Part shown: in pieces, positions 27,749-35,900 of the stretch
How positions within the stretch are numbered: the first letter of the stretch is position 1
Layout of the letters: each line of letters opens with the position of its first letter
Assembly: GCF_001519055.1 (NCBI RefSeq)
Contig: NZ_KQ954293.1
Coordinates: forward strand, 1-64,000
Length of the DNA stretch: 64,000 bases
Origin: Novosphingobium sp. Fuku2-ISO-50
GTDB taxonomy: Bacteria; Pseudomonadota; Alphaproteobacteria; Sphingomonadales; Sphingomonadaceae
Direction of reading: 5' to 3'
The notes under the pieces: model-generated
Told to the model about the DNA's origin: nothing
Seen by the model: only the letters and a program-made list of their open reading frames with translations
Databases searched by the model: none
Translations under genes and position numbers: made by a program

Positions 27749-28135
27749 TCAGGCGTCCTTCTTCATCGCGGCGACGCGCGCCTTCGCCGCCTCGATCCCG
27801 CGAAACAGCGCGGTGCAATTGCCCGCACCGGCATAGAACAGCAGAAACAGCGGGATCTGTTCGAGTTGTTCGTCAGTGAATTCGCCATTGATCAGCGCGC
27901 CGGTCATCTGGATTTCGACCAGATCCTGCCGCCCCAGCATCGCCGTTGCGCCCAGCACCATCAGCCGCTTTTCGCGGATGGTGAACGCCGGATTGCCCCA
28001 CAGATTGGCGAACTGGTTGCCGACGATCTCCTGATTGAACGGCGTATCCTTGAACGGCACGACCATCGCCGACATGCCCGGGCCATAGACCGCATCGAAC
28101 ACTTCGAGACCCTTGGCCCAATTTTCCTCATTCAT
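27749..28135 (-). CDS. Carboxymuconolactone decarboxylase (CMD) family protein
   Basis: 128-aa all-helical CMD/AhpD-fold protein (IREKRLMVLGATAMLGRQDLVEIQMTGAL, then EFTDEQLEQIPLFLLFYAG). No CxxC motif is present, so it is not an AhpD-type peroxidase; it belongs with the decarboxylase/lactonase-like members. Possibly processes a ring-cleavage lactone. Operon member between a HIBADH-like enzyme and an SDR. Confidence 0.85.
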   Translation of the reverse strand: MNEENWAKGLEVFDAVYGPGMSAMVVPFKDTPFNQEIVGNQFANLWGNPAFTIREKRLMVLGATAMLGRQDLVEIQMTGALINGEFTDEQLEQIPLFLLFYAGAGNCTALFRGIEAAKARVAAMKKDA

Positions 28136-28159
28136 CCCGTTTCTCCCGAATGTGCGGTT

Positions 28160-29029
28160 TCAGCCTTCGATCGGCTGACCAAGCGGATATTCCAGCCCGA
28201 CCGACGACCGGCCATATTCCTTCAACAGTTCGACCATCGGCAGACGCACGCCAAACTTGGCCGCCTCGGCAATGGCGACGTCCAGATCCTTCAGCATCAG
28301 GCTGTAATGGTATTCGCGCGCGGCGGTTTCCTGCGCATTGCCCTCGGGATCGGGGCGAAGTTGCAGCATCATCGCGCCTTCCAGCCCGCCGCCAGCCGCA
28401 GGATCACCGGCCAGCGACTTGGCCATCTGCGCCAGGTCCACGCCATAATTGCGGGCGATCACTGCGCCTTCATAGCCCGCGCGGATGCACCCGAAATACG
28501 TGGTGTTGCGCGCGATCTTGGCCGCCATGCCGGCCCCGGGGCCACCCATGTGAATGATCGATCCGGCAAAGCCGTCGAAAATCGGCTTGGCCGCCGCGAT
28601 ATCGGCGTCGCTGCCGCCGACCAGGCAGATCAGGCCGTTCTGGCCGGACTTTGGCCCGTTGGTGACGCCGCAATCGATCAATGTGACCCCGGCATCTGCG
28701 CACAGTTTCTGCGCCGCAGCCAGATCGGACATGGCAATCGTCGACAACAGGATCACCGTCTGCCCCGGCTTGCCTGCCGCCAGCACCCCGTCGGGCCCCG
28801 ACAGCACGGCGATCGTCTGCGCTCCATTGAGCACCGCGATCAGCACGCAATCCGACGCTGCCGCCAGATCGCGCGGGCTGGCCGACATCGCCGGGGCACC
28901 CGGCACATTGGCCGCCGCCTCGGCGCGGACATCATAGATCGCCGCCAGTTGCCCGGACCGTTGCAAACATTGCGCGACGCCCCCGCCAATGCCGCCAAGC
29001 CCGATCACTCCACCTGTCTTCATGTCCAT
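28160..29029 (-). CDS. HIBADH/6PGD-type NAD(P)-dependent beta-hydroxyacid dehydrogenase
   Basis: 289 aa with an N-terminal Rossmann motif GVIGLGGIGGGVAQ and the family's catalytic lysine region GAGMAAKIARNTTYFG (about 170), followed by the helical C-terminal domain. It would oxidise a beta-hydroxy acid, as 3-hydroxyisobutyrate dehydrogenase does, or reduce the reverse. Placed 6 bp after the phosphatase gene in the same operon. Substrate specificity is not visible. Confidence 0.86.
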   Translation of the reverse strand: MDMKTGGVIGLGGIGGGVAQCLQRSGQLAAIYDVRAEAAANVPGAPAMSASPRDLAAASDCVLIAVLNGAQTIAVLSGPDGVLAAGKPGQTVILLSTIAMSDLAAAQKLCADAGVTLIDCGVTNGPKSGQNGLICLVGGSDADIAAAKPIFDGFAGSIIHMGGPGAGMAAKIARNTTYFGCIRAGYEGAVIARNYGVDLAQMAKSLAGDPAAGGGLEGAMMLQLRPDPEGNAQETAAREYHYSLMLKDLDVAIAEAAKFGVRLPMVELLKEYGRSSVGLEYPLGQPIEG

Positions 29030-29035
29030 GTTCCT

Positions 29036-29788
29036 TCAATTCACCAGAATGCGGCCGATCCGGCGCTGGGTTGGATGATCGATCCCCGCCGCAACGAAAT
29101 AGTCCGCGACATCCGACCAGTTGCGATTGATTTCATCCCACGCGGCTTCGAGATAGTCGGTGCGCACGCCGATCAGGGCCTGCACCTGATCAGGGCTGGG
29201 CATGAAGCCATAGCTGGCCATGAAGCCCGGCTCGATTTCACCATCACGCGCCATGTTTTCGCCGAACACCGCAGAGCGCAAGTAATCAGCCATGATCACA
29301 TCGCGCGGCACGCCCGCCATTTCGAGCAGCAGCGCGATCGCGACCCCGGTGCGATCCTTTCCGGCGGTGCAGTTGAACAAGACCGGCACTGCACCATTCA
29401 GCAGAACCTCGGCAATGGCCGGCCAGTGCGGCAACAGCGCGCCGACAATCTCGCGATACGTTTCAACCATCGTCGAGACCGCGATCTCGAGATCGGGCCC
29501 TTGCAACAGGCGATGCCGGCCATCCTCGCCGAACACGCGCAAATCGGCGTTGACGTCCAGCCCCAGCCAGCGACACTCCGGACCATGCCATTCATGCGGC
29601 ATATCCGCACGTTCGCCCGCAGAGCGCAAATCGACGATCGTGCGAAAGCCGATATCCTGCAGCGCCCCCAGTTGCGCGGGCGCGAAATTGCGCGGACCTT
29701 CACTGCGATACAGCACGCCCTGGCGAATATGCCCGCCCGTCGCAAGAAGACCGCCAAGATCACGAAAATTCAGACTTGAGACCGGCAT
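29036..29788 (-). CDS. Tyrosine-protein-phosphatase-like protein
   Basis: 250 aa with the P-loop NCTAGKDRTGVAIALLL (CxxGxxR) of bacterial dual-specificity/tyrosine phosphatases, plus the NFRDLGGL start and IVDLRSAGE of the PF13350-type family. Mg-free cysteine phosphatase chemistry is expected; in a catabolic operon it may remove phosphate from an intermediate rather than a protein (inference, perhaps linked to the kinase-like genes at 17516 and 42733). The start at 29788 sits 2 bp after the VOC gene's stop and has GGAGCG upstream. Confidence 0.85.
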   Translation of the reverse strand: MPVSSLNFRDLGGLLATGGHIRQGVLYRSEGPRNFAPAQLGALQDIGFRTIVDLRSAGERADMPHEWHGPECRWLGLDVNADLRVFGEDGRHRLLQGPDLEIAVSTMVETYREIVGALLPHWPAIAEVLLNGAVPVLFNCTAGKDRTGVAIALLLEMAGVPRDVIMADYLRSAVFGENMARDGEIEPGFMASYGFMPSPDQVQALIGVRTDYLEAAWDEINRNWSDVADYFVAAGIDHPTQRRIGRILVN

Positions 29789-29790
29789 TC

Positions 29791-30297
29791 TCAGCGCTCC
29801 GGATAGACGGGGATCGCAGCGACCAGTTGCCCGTAGAAACCGGCATCGAACCATACGTGTTCGATATGGTGCCCAAGCGTGGCGCGTTCATCGGTGTAGG
29901 CAAAGCGCATCAGATCGCCCATGCGCCCCGACCAGACAACCGGATGCAGGGCCGGATCAAGCCCGGCCATATGCGCCTCGAAATCGGCCAGACTGCCCTC
30001 GACGCGCATCGCGACATGGTGAAACCGCATGGCAAAGCTGCCATCGGTCGGCAGCGGCGCGGCATGCAGCGGCGCGCTGTCGTGCAACGGCTCGATCAAT
30101 TCGATCTCGACCCCGCCGACATGCGCCAGCGCGATCTTCAGCTGAAACGGGTGCGACGATTCCAGCCCCGGCATGTCATTGGTGAACACATAAAATGACG
30201 GCACATCGAATTGGTCGCGCCACACCGCCAGCGCCCGGTCGAGGTCGGTGGTGACATAGGCGATCTGGCTATGCCGCGCGTTGAGGCTTGGAAACAT
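29791..30297 (-). CDS. VOC-family protein (glyoxalase/dioxygenase fold)
   Basis: 168-aa vicinal-oxygen-chelate protein. The beta-alpha-beta repeat starts HSQIAYVTTDLDRALAVWRDQFDVPSF, and the second half has MRFHHVAMRV. Such small VOC proteins act as isomerases, lyases or dioxygenases with a divalent metal; the metal-ligand set cannot be fixed by eye. It lies between an SDR and the phosphatase gene. Confidence 0.83.
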   Translation of the reverse strand: MFPSLNARHSQIAYVTTDLDRALAVWRDQFDVPSFYVFTNDMPGLESSHPFQLKIALAHVGGVEIELIEPLHDSAPLHAAPLPTDGSFAMRFHHVAMRVEGSLADFEAHMAGLDPALHPVVWSGRMGDLMRFAYTDERATLGHHIEHVWFDAGFYGQLVAAIPVYPER

Positions 30298-30308
30298 GGC
30301 CGAAATCC

Positions 30309-31091
30309 TCAGTTGTTGGCGATCTTGCCGCCATCGACGATCAGGGTGTCACCGGTGTGATAGCGCGACAGGTCGCTGGCAAGATAGACCACCGCGCCCC
30401 ACAGGTCGTCGGGTTGCCCCGCGCGGCCGATCGGCGCCTTGGCCGCAACGCTGTCGGCGATCATCTTGCCGACGACAGGGTCGGCCATGGTCATTTCGGT
30501 GATGATGAAGCCCGGCGCGATCACATTGCAGCGAATGCCATGCGGCCCGAGTTCGGCGGCGATGCCCTTGGCCAGCGCGTTGAGCGCGCCTTTGGCCGCG
30601 CCATAATGCGTCATCGTGGGCACGCCCTGAAAAATCGAGCCGCTGCCGCACACGATCAGCGATCCACCCCCGCCGCGCTCCACCATGTGCCGTGCAACCT
30701 CGCGCAGCGTAAACACCACGCCGTGCTGGTTGACGTCAATCAGCGCGTGATAAGTGTCCGCGTCCATCTCGATGAACGGCTTCTGGCTGGCGATCCCGGC
30801 GTTGGCAACGACCGTATCGATCCGGCCCATGACTTGCAGCGCTTCGGCCACGCCCGCGACGATCGATCCTTCGTCGGCGACATCGACCGACTGGGCATGC
30901 ACTTTGGCACCCAGTGCACGCAGCCTTTCCGCCGCGCGTTCGTTGGCATCCTGCCGCCGCCCCCAGATCACCAGATCGCTGCCCGCACGCGCCAACCCCT
31001 CGGCAAAACCGTAGCCGAGCCCCGAATTGGCGCCTGTTACAAGCGCCACTTTGCCAGTCAGGTCGAACAGATTCTGTGCCATGTCGAACAT
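30309..31091 (-). CDS. SDR family oxidoreductase
   Basis: Classical SDR, 260 aa, with TGANSGLG, NAGIA, Ser in CGSGSIF and the YGAAK pair, and a C-terminal GDTLIVDGG. The first gene of the seven-gene minus operon (30309 down to 26097), with the divergent sulfotransferase at 31225. Starts at 31091 (after GGGG) or 31082 are possible. No clear copy of the dyad is found in this promoter, so this operon may be controlled differently. Confidence 0.85.
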   Translation of the reverse strand: MFDMAQNLFDLTGKVALVTGANSGLGYGFAEGLARAGSDLVIWGRRQDANERAAERLRALGAKVHAQSVDVADEGSIVAGVAEALQVMGRIDTVVANAGIASQKPFIEMDADTYHALIDVNQHGVVFTLREVARHMVERGGGGSLIVCGSGSIFQGVPTMTHYGAAKGALNALAKGIAAELGPHGIRCNVIAPGFIITEMTMADPVVGKMIADSVAAKAPIGRAGQPDDLWGAVVYLASDLSRYHTGDTLIVDGGKIANN

Positions 31092-31224
31092 GCATCCCCG
31101 GGTTGTCTTGTGTTCTGTGGCGATGGCTATCCCCGCTATGGAGTGGGGCCGCATATCTTCCGGTAGGGCAAGGTTCGTTTTTCTGCCTCTCTATCTCGCT
31201 CCACACGAAACGGGAGGTATGTCG

Positions 31225-32496
31225 ATGGCCAAAGACGGACAGCGGGGCGAAGTGTTCCATATCGACGATATGCTTCATCCGGTGCTCACCGACCTGCAAA
31301 AGGCGGCGCTGGCGAGCGCGGCACAAGCCGTGTTCGATTTCTCGGCAGAAGCCGTCCTCGGCGCGGCCAGGGCACAGACCGGGCTTGATGATTTCGGCGC
31401 GATGGACTTTGTCGAACGGCTGGAACTGTGGTGCCAGTGCGTCAAGGATGACACATTCCTGTCGCCAATCTCGCACGCCGCGCTGTGGACGATGTTCGTG
31501 CGTTATGCCTCGGACCGCTTGCGAGTCGAAGACATCTGCAAGCGCCATCCCGAGATCCTGAACATCGTCATCGACCGGCCGATCATCGTGGCGGGCCCGC
31601 CGCGTTCGGGCACGACGCACCTGCTGGGTCTGTTGTCGGCCGATACGCGGCTGCGTTCGCTGCCGTGGTGGGAAGCGATCGCGCCGGTCCCGACCCTTGC
31701 CGACCAGCCCACCGCCGACGATCCCAATCCGCGCCGGACGCGCGCGGCGGCGGGCTGGGAACAGCAGGACGCGATGATGCCGCTGTTCAAATACATGCAC
31801 GAATTCTCGCCCGATCATGTCAGCGAGGACATCGAATTGCAGGCGCTGGATTTCTCGTCCTACCTGCTCGAATGGCTCGCCCTGGTGCCGAAATGGCGCG
31901 ACTATTACCTCAGCCACGATCAGAGCGGGACGTATGCCTATCTCAAAAAGGGCCTGCAGGTTCTGACCTTCCTCAAGGGGCCGAACCGCTGGGTGATAAA
32001 ATGCCCGCAGCATATGGAACAGTTGCCGACTTTGCGCGCGACGTTCCCCGATGCGACATATGTGATCACGCACCGCGATCCGGTCGCCTCGATCCGCTCG
32101 ACGCTGTCGATGTGGCTTTATGCCTCACGCATATTGCGCACAAAAACCGATCCGGAAGAGCCCAAGGCATACTGGATCGACCGTTATCGCACATTGCTGC
32201 AACGCTGTGTCGATGATCACGATTGCCTGCCGCCCGAACAGACCGTCGATGTCTATTTCCACCAGTGGATCGCCGATCCCGATGTGATCCTTGGCGAGAT
32301 TTACGCCAAGGCAGGGTTGCCGCTCGATGCTGAAACGCTGGCGACGTTGCACCGGTATCATGCCGATCACGACCCCGGCGTAAAAGGGCGGGTGGTGTTC
32401 AACCTCGAACGCGATTTCGCCATCACCGCCGACGATATCCGTCATCAATTCCAGTTCTATTTCGATCGCTTCCCGGTCGAACGTGAAGTGAAATGA
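31225..32496 (+). CDS. Sulfotransferase-family protein
   Basis: 423-aa PAPS-type sulfotransferase fold. The 5'-phosphosulfate loop is [12 protein letters not shown] and the 3'-phosphate motif [14 protein letters not shown]. Similar proteins are common in actinobacterial lipid/steroid clusters. Sulfation of a catabolic substrate would be unusual, so detoxification or a repurposed fold are options. Start at 31225 (MAKDGQ) is chosen because GGGAGG precedes it by 7 bp; 31219 is too close. Leads the operon sulfotransferase-ferredoxin-LEH-LLM. Confidence 0.86.
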   Translation: MAKDGQRGEVFHIDDMLHPVLTDLQKAALASAAQAVFDFSAEAVLGAARAQTGLDDFGAMDFVERLELWCQCVKDDTFLSPISHAALWTMFVRYASDRLRVEDICKRHPEILNIVIDRPIIVAGPPRSGTTHLLGLLSADTRLRSLPWWEAIAPVPTLADQPTADDPNPRRTRAAAGWEQQDAMMPLFKYMHEFSPDHVSEDIELQALDFSSYLLEWLALVPKWRDYYLSHDQSGTYAYLKKGLQVLTFLKGPNRWVIKCPQHMEQLPTLRATFPDATYVITHRDPVASIRSTLSMWLYASRILRTKTDPEEPKAYWIDRYRTLLQRCVDDHDCLPPEQTVDVYFHQWIADPDVILGEIYAKAGLPLDAETLATLHRYHADHDPGVKGRVVFNLERDFAITADDIRHQFQFYFDRFPVEREVK

Positions 32497-32516
32497 TCCA
32501 TCTCAGGAGACCTGAA

Positions 32517-32834
32517 GTGACCACCATTACGATCATCAAGCGCGACGGTTCCAGCACGGCGGTCGAGGCCCAACCCGGCGTTTCGCTGATGGAAACGATC
32601 CGCGACAACGGCTTTGACGAATTGCTCGCGCTGTGCGGCGGATGCTGTTCATGTGCCACTTGCCATGTCCACATCGACGCCGCGACATTTGCCCGGCTGC
32701 CCGCGCCGAGCGATGACGAGAACGATCTGCTCGACAGTTCCGACCACCGCGACGCGCTGAGCCGTCTGTCGTGCCAGGTCATGATCTCGCCCGATCTCGA
32801 TGGTGCAATCGTGACCATCGCCACGGAGGACTGA
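32517..32834 (+). CDS. [2Fe-2S] ferredoxin (putidaredoxin type)
   Basis: 105-aa electron carrier. Ligands Cys40, Cys46, Cys49 ([10 protein letters not shown]) and Cys86 (LSCQV) are spaced as in putidaredoxin (39/45/48/86), so it should feed a P450 or similar oxygenase, probably the P450 at 20295 or the Rieske system at 34970. An extra non-ligand Cys lies inside the loop. GTG start at 32517 is supported by AGGAGA 6 bp upstream; an ATG at 32493 would run over the previous gene's end. No ferredoxin reductase is seen in the window. Confidence 0.9.
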   Translation: MTTITIIKRDGSSTAVEAQPGVSLMETIRDNGFDELLALCGGCCSCATCHVHIDAATFARLPAPSDDENDLLDSSDHRDALSRLSCQVMISPDLDGAIVTIATED

Positions 32835-32836
32835 CC

Positions 32837-33214
32837 ATGAGTGATCCCCTGACCGAAGTCCTGTCCTTCTTCAACGAGTGGAAGCCGACTCTGGCGGACA
32901 TGCTCGCATCGATGGAGCGGCGGTTTACCGACACGACGGTCTGGGAAAACCACGGCGTGTCGCGCACGGTCGGGTTTGCCGAGGCCAAGGCCTTCATGGA
33001 CGGCTTTGCGCAGATCAGGCCGATCGAAAGCGGCGAAGTGATCGTCCACCACGCCGCCGCCGTCGGCAATGTCGTGCTGACCGAACGCACCGACAATTTT
33101 CATGACAAGGACGGCAACCTGCTCGTCTCGATCGTGCTGATGGGCCGGTTCGAGATGGATGGGCCCCGCATCGTGTCGTGGCGCGATTACTTCGACACCG
33201 CGAAAGGATTCTGA
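32837..33214 (+). CDS. Limonene-epoxide-hydrolase / SnoaL-like protein
   Basis: 125-aa NTF2-fold protein resembling limonene-1,2-epoxide hydrolase: RFTDTTVWENHGVSRTVG and the C-terminal VSWRDYFDTAKGF, which carries Arg and Asp residues like those of the LEH active site. An epoxide-opening or isomerase role is possible. It starts 2 bp after the ferredoxin stop with GGAGG upstream, so the genes are coupled. Confidence 0.82.
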   Translation: MSDPLTEVLSFFNEWKPTLADMLASMERRFTDTTVWENHGVSRTVGFAEAKAFMDGFAQIRPIESGEVIVHHAAAVGNVVLTERTDNFHDKDGNLLVSIVLMGRFEMDGPRIVSWRDYFDTAKGF

Positions 33215-33216
33215 GC

Positions 33217-34239
33217 GTGTTTGCTGGCAAGCCGGTGTGGGCCGAACTGCCGGTGCTGCCCGCCGCAGACCTGGTGCCGCTGGTGCAAGGCTGGGAATCC
33301 GCCGGGGTTGAAGGGGTGTGGGCGCCGCAGATCTTCGGCGCGCCGTTCACCGTGCTGGCGGCGGCGGCGGCAGTGACCAGCCGCATCAAACTGGGCAGCG
33401 GCATCGCGCTCGCCTTTACCCGCAGCCCGCTCGAAACCGCGTGCAGCGCGATCGATCTCGATCATATCAGCCAGGGTCGTGCCGTGCTCGGTCTTGGTTC
33501 CAGCGCCCAAAGCCAAATCGAGGGCAGCTTCGGCATGACCTATGGCAAACCGCTGGCACATATGCGCGAAGTGGTCGGCCAGGTGCGCGCGGTGATCGCG
33601 CAAGGGCATACAGGCGAACTGAAGCGGCTGGAGGGCGCCTATCACACGCTCGATTTGTCGCATTTCCGGCTGGTCCGCCCGGCGCATCGCAGCGCGATCC
33701 CGGTCTATCTGCCCGCAGTGTTCGAAAAAGCCTGCGAACAGGCCGGCGCGATTGCCGATGGCCTGCTCGGGCATCCGCTGTGGACCACCGGTTGGCTGCG
33801 CGACCGGGCAATCCCGTCGCTCAAGGCGGGGCTCGATCAAGCCGGACGCAACCGCAACCAGGTCGATGTCAACCTGATGATCTTTACCGTGATCAACCCC
33901 GACCGTGCCGCAGCGATCGCCGATGCGCGCGCCAATATCGCCTTCTACACCCAATCGCCGCAGTACTTGCGCTATTTCACCGAAATCGGCTTTGGCGCCG
34001 AAGCGCAGGCGATCCAGGCGGCATTTGCAGCGCAGGATTACGAGGCGATGGCGCGCGCCTGCCCCGATGCCATGGTCCGCGCGATCACCATTCTGGGCTC
34101 GGCGGACGAAGTGCGCGAACTGGTCGCCGAACGCGCGGCCTTTGCGGATTCGATTACCCCGGTCGTGCCACAATTCGGCATCGCGCCCGACAAGGCCGCG
34201 ATTTACCGCCGGCGCATCGCCGATCTGTTCTACACCTGA
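33217..34239 (+). CDS. LLM-class (F420-type) oxidoreductase
   Basis: 340-aa luciferase-like enzyme. The strand start GKPVWAELPVLPAADLVPLVQGWESAGVEGVWAPQIFG and the helix after RIKLGSGIALAFTRSP are typical, and DHISQGRAVLGLGSS is the conserved LLM segment. Starts at GTG 33217 immediately after the LEH gene's TGA; no close ATG exists. Operon mate of the ferredoxin. Sequence style is close to the LLM gene at 36962, suggesting paralogues. Convergent 10-bp overlap with the TetR gene. Confidence 0.86.
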   Translation: MFAGKPVWAELPVLPAADLVPLVQGWESAGVEGVWAPQIFGAPFTVLAAAAAVTSRIKLGSGIALAFTRSPLETACSAIDLDHISQGRAVLGLGSSAQSQIEGSFGMTYGKPLAHMREVVGQVRAVIAQGHTGELKRLEGAYHTLDLSHFRLVRPAHRSAIPVYLPAVFEKACEQAGAIADGLLGHPLWTTGWLRDRAIPSLKAGLDQAGRNRNQVDVNLMIFTVINPDRAAAIADARANIAFYTQSPQYLRYFTEIGFGAEAQAIQAAFAAQDYEAMARACPDAMVRAITILGSADEVRELVAERAAFADSITPVVPQFGIAPDKAAIYRRRIADLFYT

Positions 34240-34895
34240 CCGTTGAACACCCCGGCGATCAGGAACCGGGCCATGATCCTGCCCTGATCCTGTTCGCCCG
34301 CCGCACCGGCGAGCATGGCCTGCAGCGGCTTGAGCGTGTAATATGAGCCGACCCCGTGAACCAGCAGTGCCAGCAGCGCGCCGGTGGCAATCGGCGAGAC
34401 CGGGCGCGTCTGCCGCACATCGTCGATCAGGCTGTCCAGCCGCGCCTGAAACGGGCGAACGAAACGGTTGACGATGAAATCCAGCCGCCAGCCGGGGCGC
34501 TGGCCCTCGTGATAGCAGATGCCGACGATATCGGGATGGACGCTGGCCCACTGGCAAAACCGTTCGATCAGATCGATCAGCCGTTCTTCAGCCGTGGCGT
34601 CGCTGTCGAATGCCGGTTCGACTTCGCGCGATGCGCCGGCCAGCCGCCATTCGACCGCCGCCTTCCACAAGTCGGATTTCCTGCCAAAGCGGACATTGAG
34701 CAGATTGTGGCTGATCCCCAATTGCCGGGCCAGATCGCGCACCATTGTCGCGTCGTAGCCGCGCTCGGCAAACTGGGCAAAGGCCAGCGCCAACAGCCTG
34801 TCTTCGCCCACCGGTTCCGCCGAATTGGCGGGCGGTCGGCCACGCCGACGCGGGCTGATCGCATCATCGACAACCATTTCGACCGGCCTGTTCAT
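34230..34895 (-). CDS. TetR-family transcriptional regulator
   Basis: 221-aa regulator with a basic RRRGRPP extension, TetR HTH (LLALAFAQFAERGYDATMVRDLARQLG then NLLNVRFGRKSDLWK) and a ligand domain. It is divergent from the Rieske operon; the 75-bp gap contains a perfect 17-bp palindrome TGACAATTAAATTGTCA (34907-34923), so autoregulation and control of the Rieske genes are likely. Start at 34895 is the first plausible ATG, without a strong Shine-Dalgarno. Confidence 0.87.
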   Translation of the reverse strand: MNRPVEMVVDDAISPRRRGRPPANSAEPVGEDRLLALAFAQFAERGYDATMVRDLARQLGISHNLLNVRFGRKSDLWKAAVEWRLAGASREVEPAFDSDATAEERLIDLIERFCQWASVHPDIVGICYHEGQRPGWRLDFIVNRFVRPFQARLDSLIDDVRQTRPVSPIATGALLALLVHGVGSYYTLKPLQAMLAGAAGEQDQGRIMARFLIAGVFNGQV

Positions 34896-34906
34896 CGTCG
34901 CAGGTT

Positions 34907-34923
34907 TGACAATTAAATTGTCA
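34907..34923. promoter_or_regulatory. TetR-type operator palindrome
   Basis: TGACAATTAAATTGTCA is a perfect odd palindrome (8-1-8) between the divergent TetR and Rieske genes, followed by a third half TGTCAATTT at 34926-34934. It is AT-rich and unlike the GC-rich dyads elsewhere, so it is likely this TetR protein's own site. Confidence 0.65.
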
Positions 34924-34969
34924 TCTGTCAATTTTATCCGAAGAACACAATTCCTGGGGATGATTCGCA

Positions 34970-35890
34970 ATGGCGCAAGACGCGTGGTGGGCCGTGGCCC
35001 GCTCCGAAGAAGTCACCTCGGCCAAGCCGATCAACGTCGATATCGGTGATCAACCGGTGGTGCTGTGGCGCGACCAGCACGGCGCAGCGCACGCGCTCGA
35101 AGACCGCTGCCCGCATCGCCGGGCGCCGCTGTCGCTGGGCTGCGTGCTGGGCAACGGCATGATCCAGTGCGGCTATCACGGCTGGACATTCGATGGCGAA
35201 ACCGGCCATCTCAAGAACATTCCCAATCTGAAAAGCGATGCCAAATTCCCGCCGATCTATCGCGCGACGCCATTTGGCGTCGCGGAAAGCGCCGGGTTCG
35301 TAAGGGTCTGCCTGAATGCCAAGGCCACCGCGCCGGTTGCCACCAACGAGAATTTGCCGTTGTCGGGCACGGTCAATGTTGCGCTCGATCATGACCAGTA
35401 CATTGCCGCACTGTTCGACGATCCCGCACTGGTTCTGGCGATGCGTGGCGTACGCTTCACCCCCTATCTGACGACTGAACTGATCGTCGAGCAGGGCCTG
35501 CTGGTGATGGAACGGTCGTGCCAGTGGGCCGGACCGCATTGGCCTGCGCCGTTCAGTTCGGATTTCCCGATCAGCCTGCGCATCGCCACCGATCCGCTGA
35601 CCGGTGAGAGCGAACTGTCCTTGCGCGACGATATGCTGCGCCCGGTGCTGACCGCACGCATCGCGCCGGTCCCTGCCGCAAGAGGGGTTACGCAAGTGCG
35701 CTGGCGGGCCAGACTGGCGCCGCAAAGATCGGGTCTGATGGCAAGAGCGATGGGAACGGGAACGCCCTTCACGCTGCGTTCGGCGATCGACGGCGCCGCG
35801 TTGCGGGTGCTCAAACCCTCGGCTTCGATCCACGCCGCCGCGCTGCGTGCGGAACTGACCGCGCGTGCCCAGCAATCCAGCGCAGCCTGA
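34970..35890 (+). CDS. Rieske oxygenase subunit: [2Fe-2S] domain only
   Basis: 306-aa protein. The N-terminal Rieske domain is complete: Cys47-x-His49 (CPHRRAPL) and Cys67-x2-His70 (CGYHGWTF). The remaining 200 residues resemble a ring-hydroxylase catalytic domain in size but no NxxDxxHxxxxH iron motif is seen. The following gene has exactly that motif and lacks the Rieske cluster, so the two probably form one functional oxygenase. Reaction likely hydroxylation or demethylation; substrate unknown. Start AUG at 34970; TetR operator upstream. Confidence 0.88.
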   Translation: MAQDAWWAVARSEEVTSAKPINVDIGDQPVVLWRDQHGAAHALEDRCPHRRAPLSLGCVLGNGMIQCGYHGWTFDGETGHLKNIPNLKSDAKFPPIYRATPFGVAESAGFVRVCLNAKATAPVATNENLPLSGTVNVALDHDQYIAALFDDPALVLAMRGVRFTPYLTTELIVEQGLLVMERSCQWAGPHWPAPFSSDFPISLRIATDPLTGESELSLRDDMLRPVLTARIAPVPAARGVTQVRWRARLAPQRSGLMARAMGTGTPFTLRSAIDGAALRVLKPSASIHAAALRAELTARAQQSSAA

Positions 35891-35900
35891 GGAGGCAACG

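Noticed and set aside
26777..29779. 1000-aa open frame on the plus strand
   Set aside because: It is antisense to a run of well-supported minus-strand genes (SDR, CMD, HIBADH-like, phosphatase), is rich in His/Arg/Gln with no domain, and is a usual GC-rich shadow.
31120..31145. Possible dyad (GCTATC...CTATGG) before the sulfotransferase
   Set aside because: Right half does not match GATAGG/GACAGG; not counted as a site.
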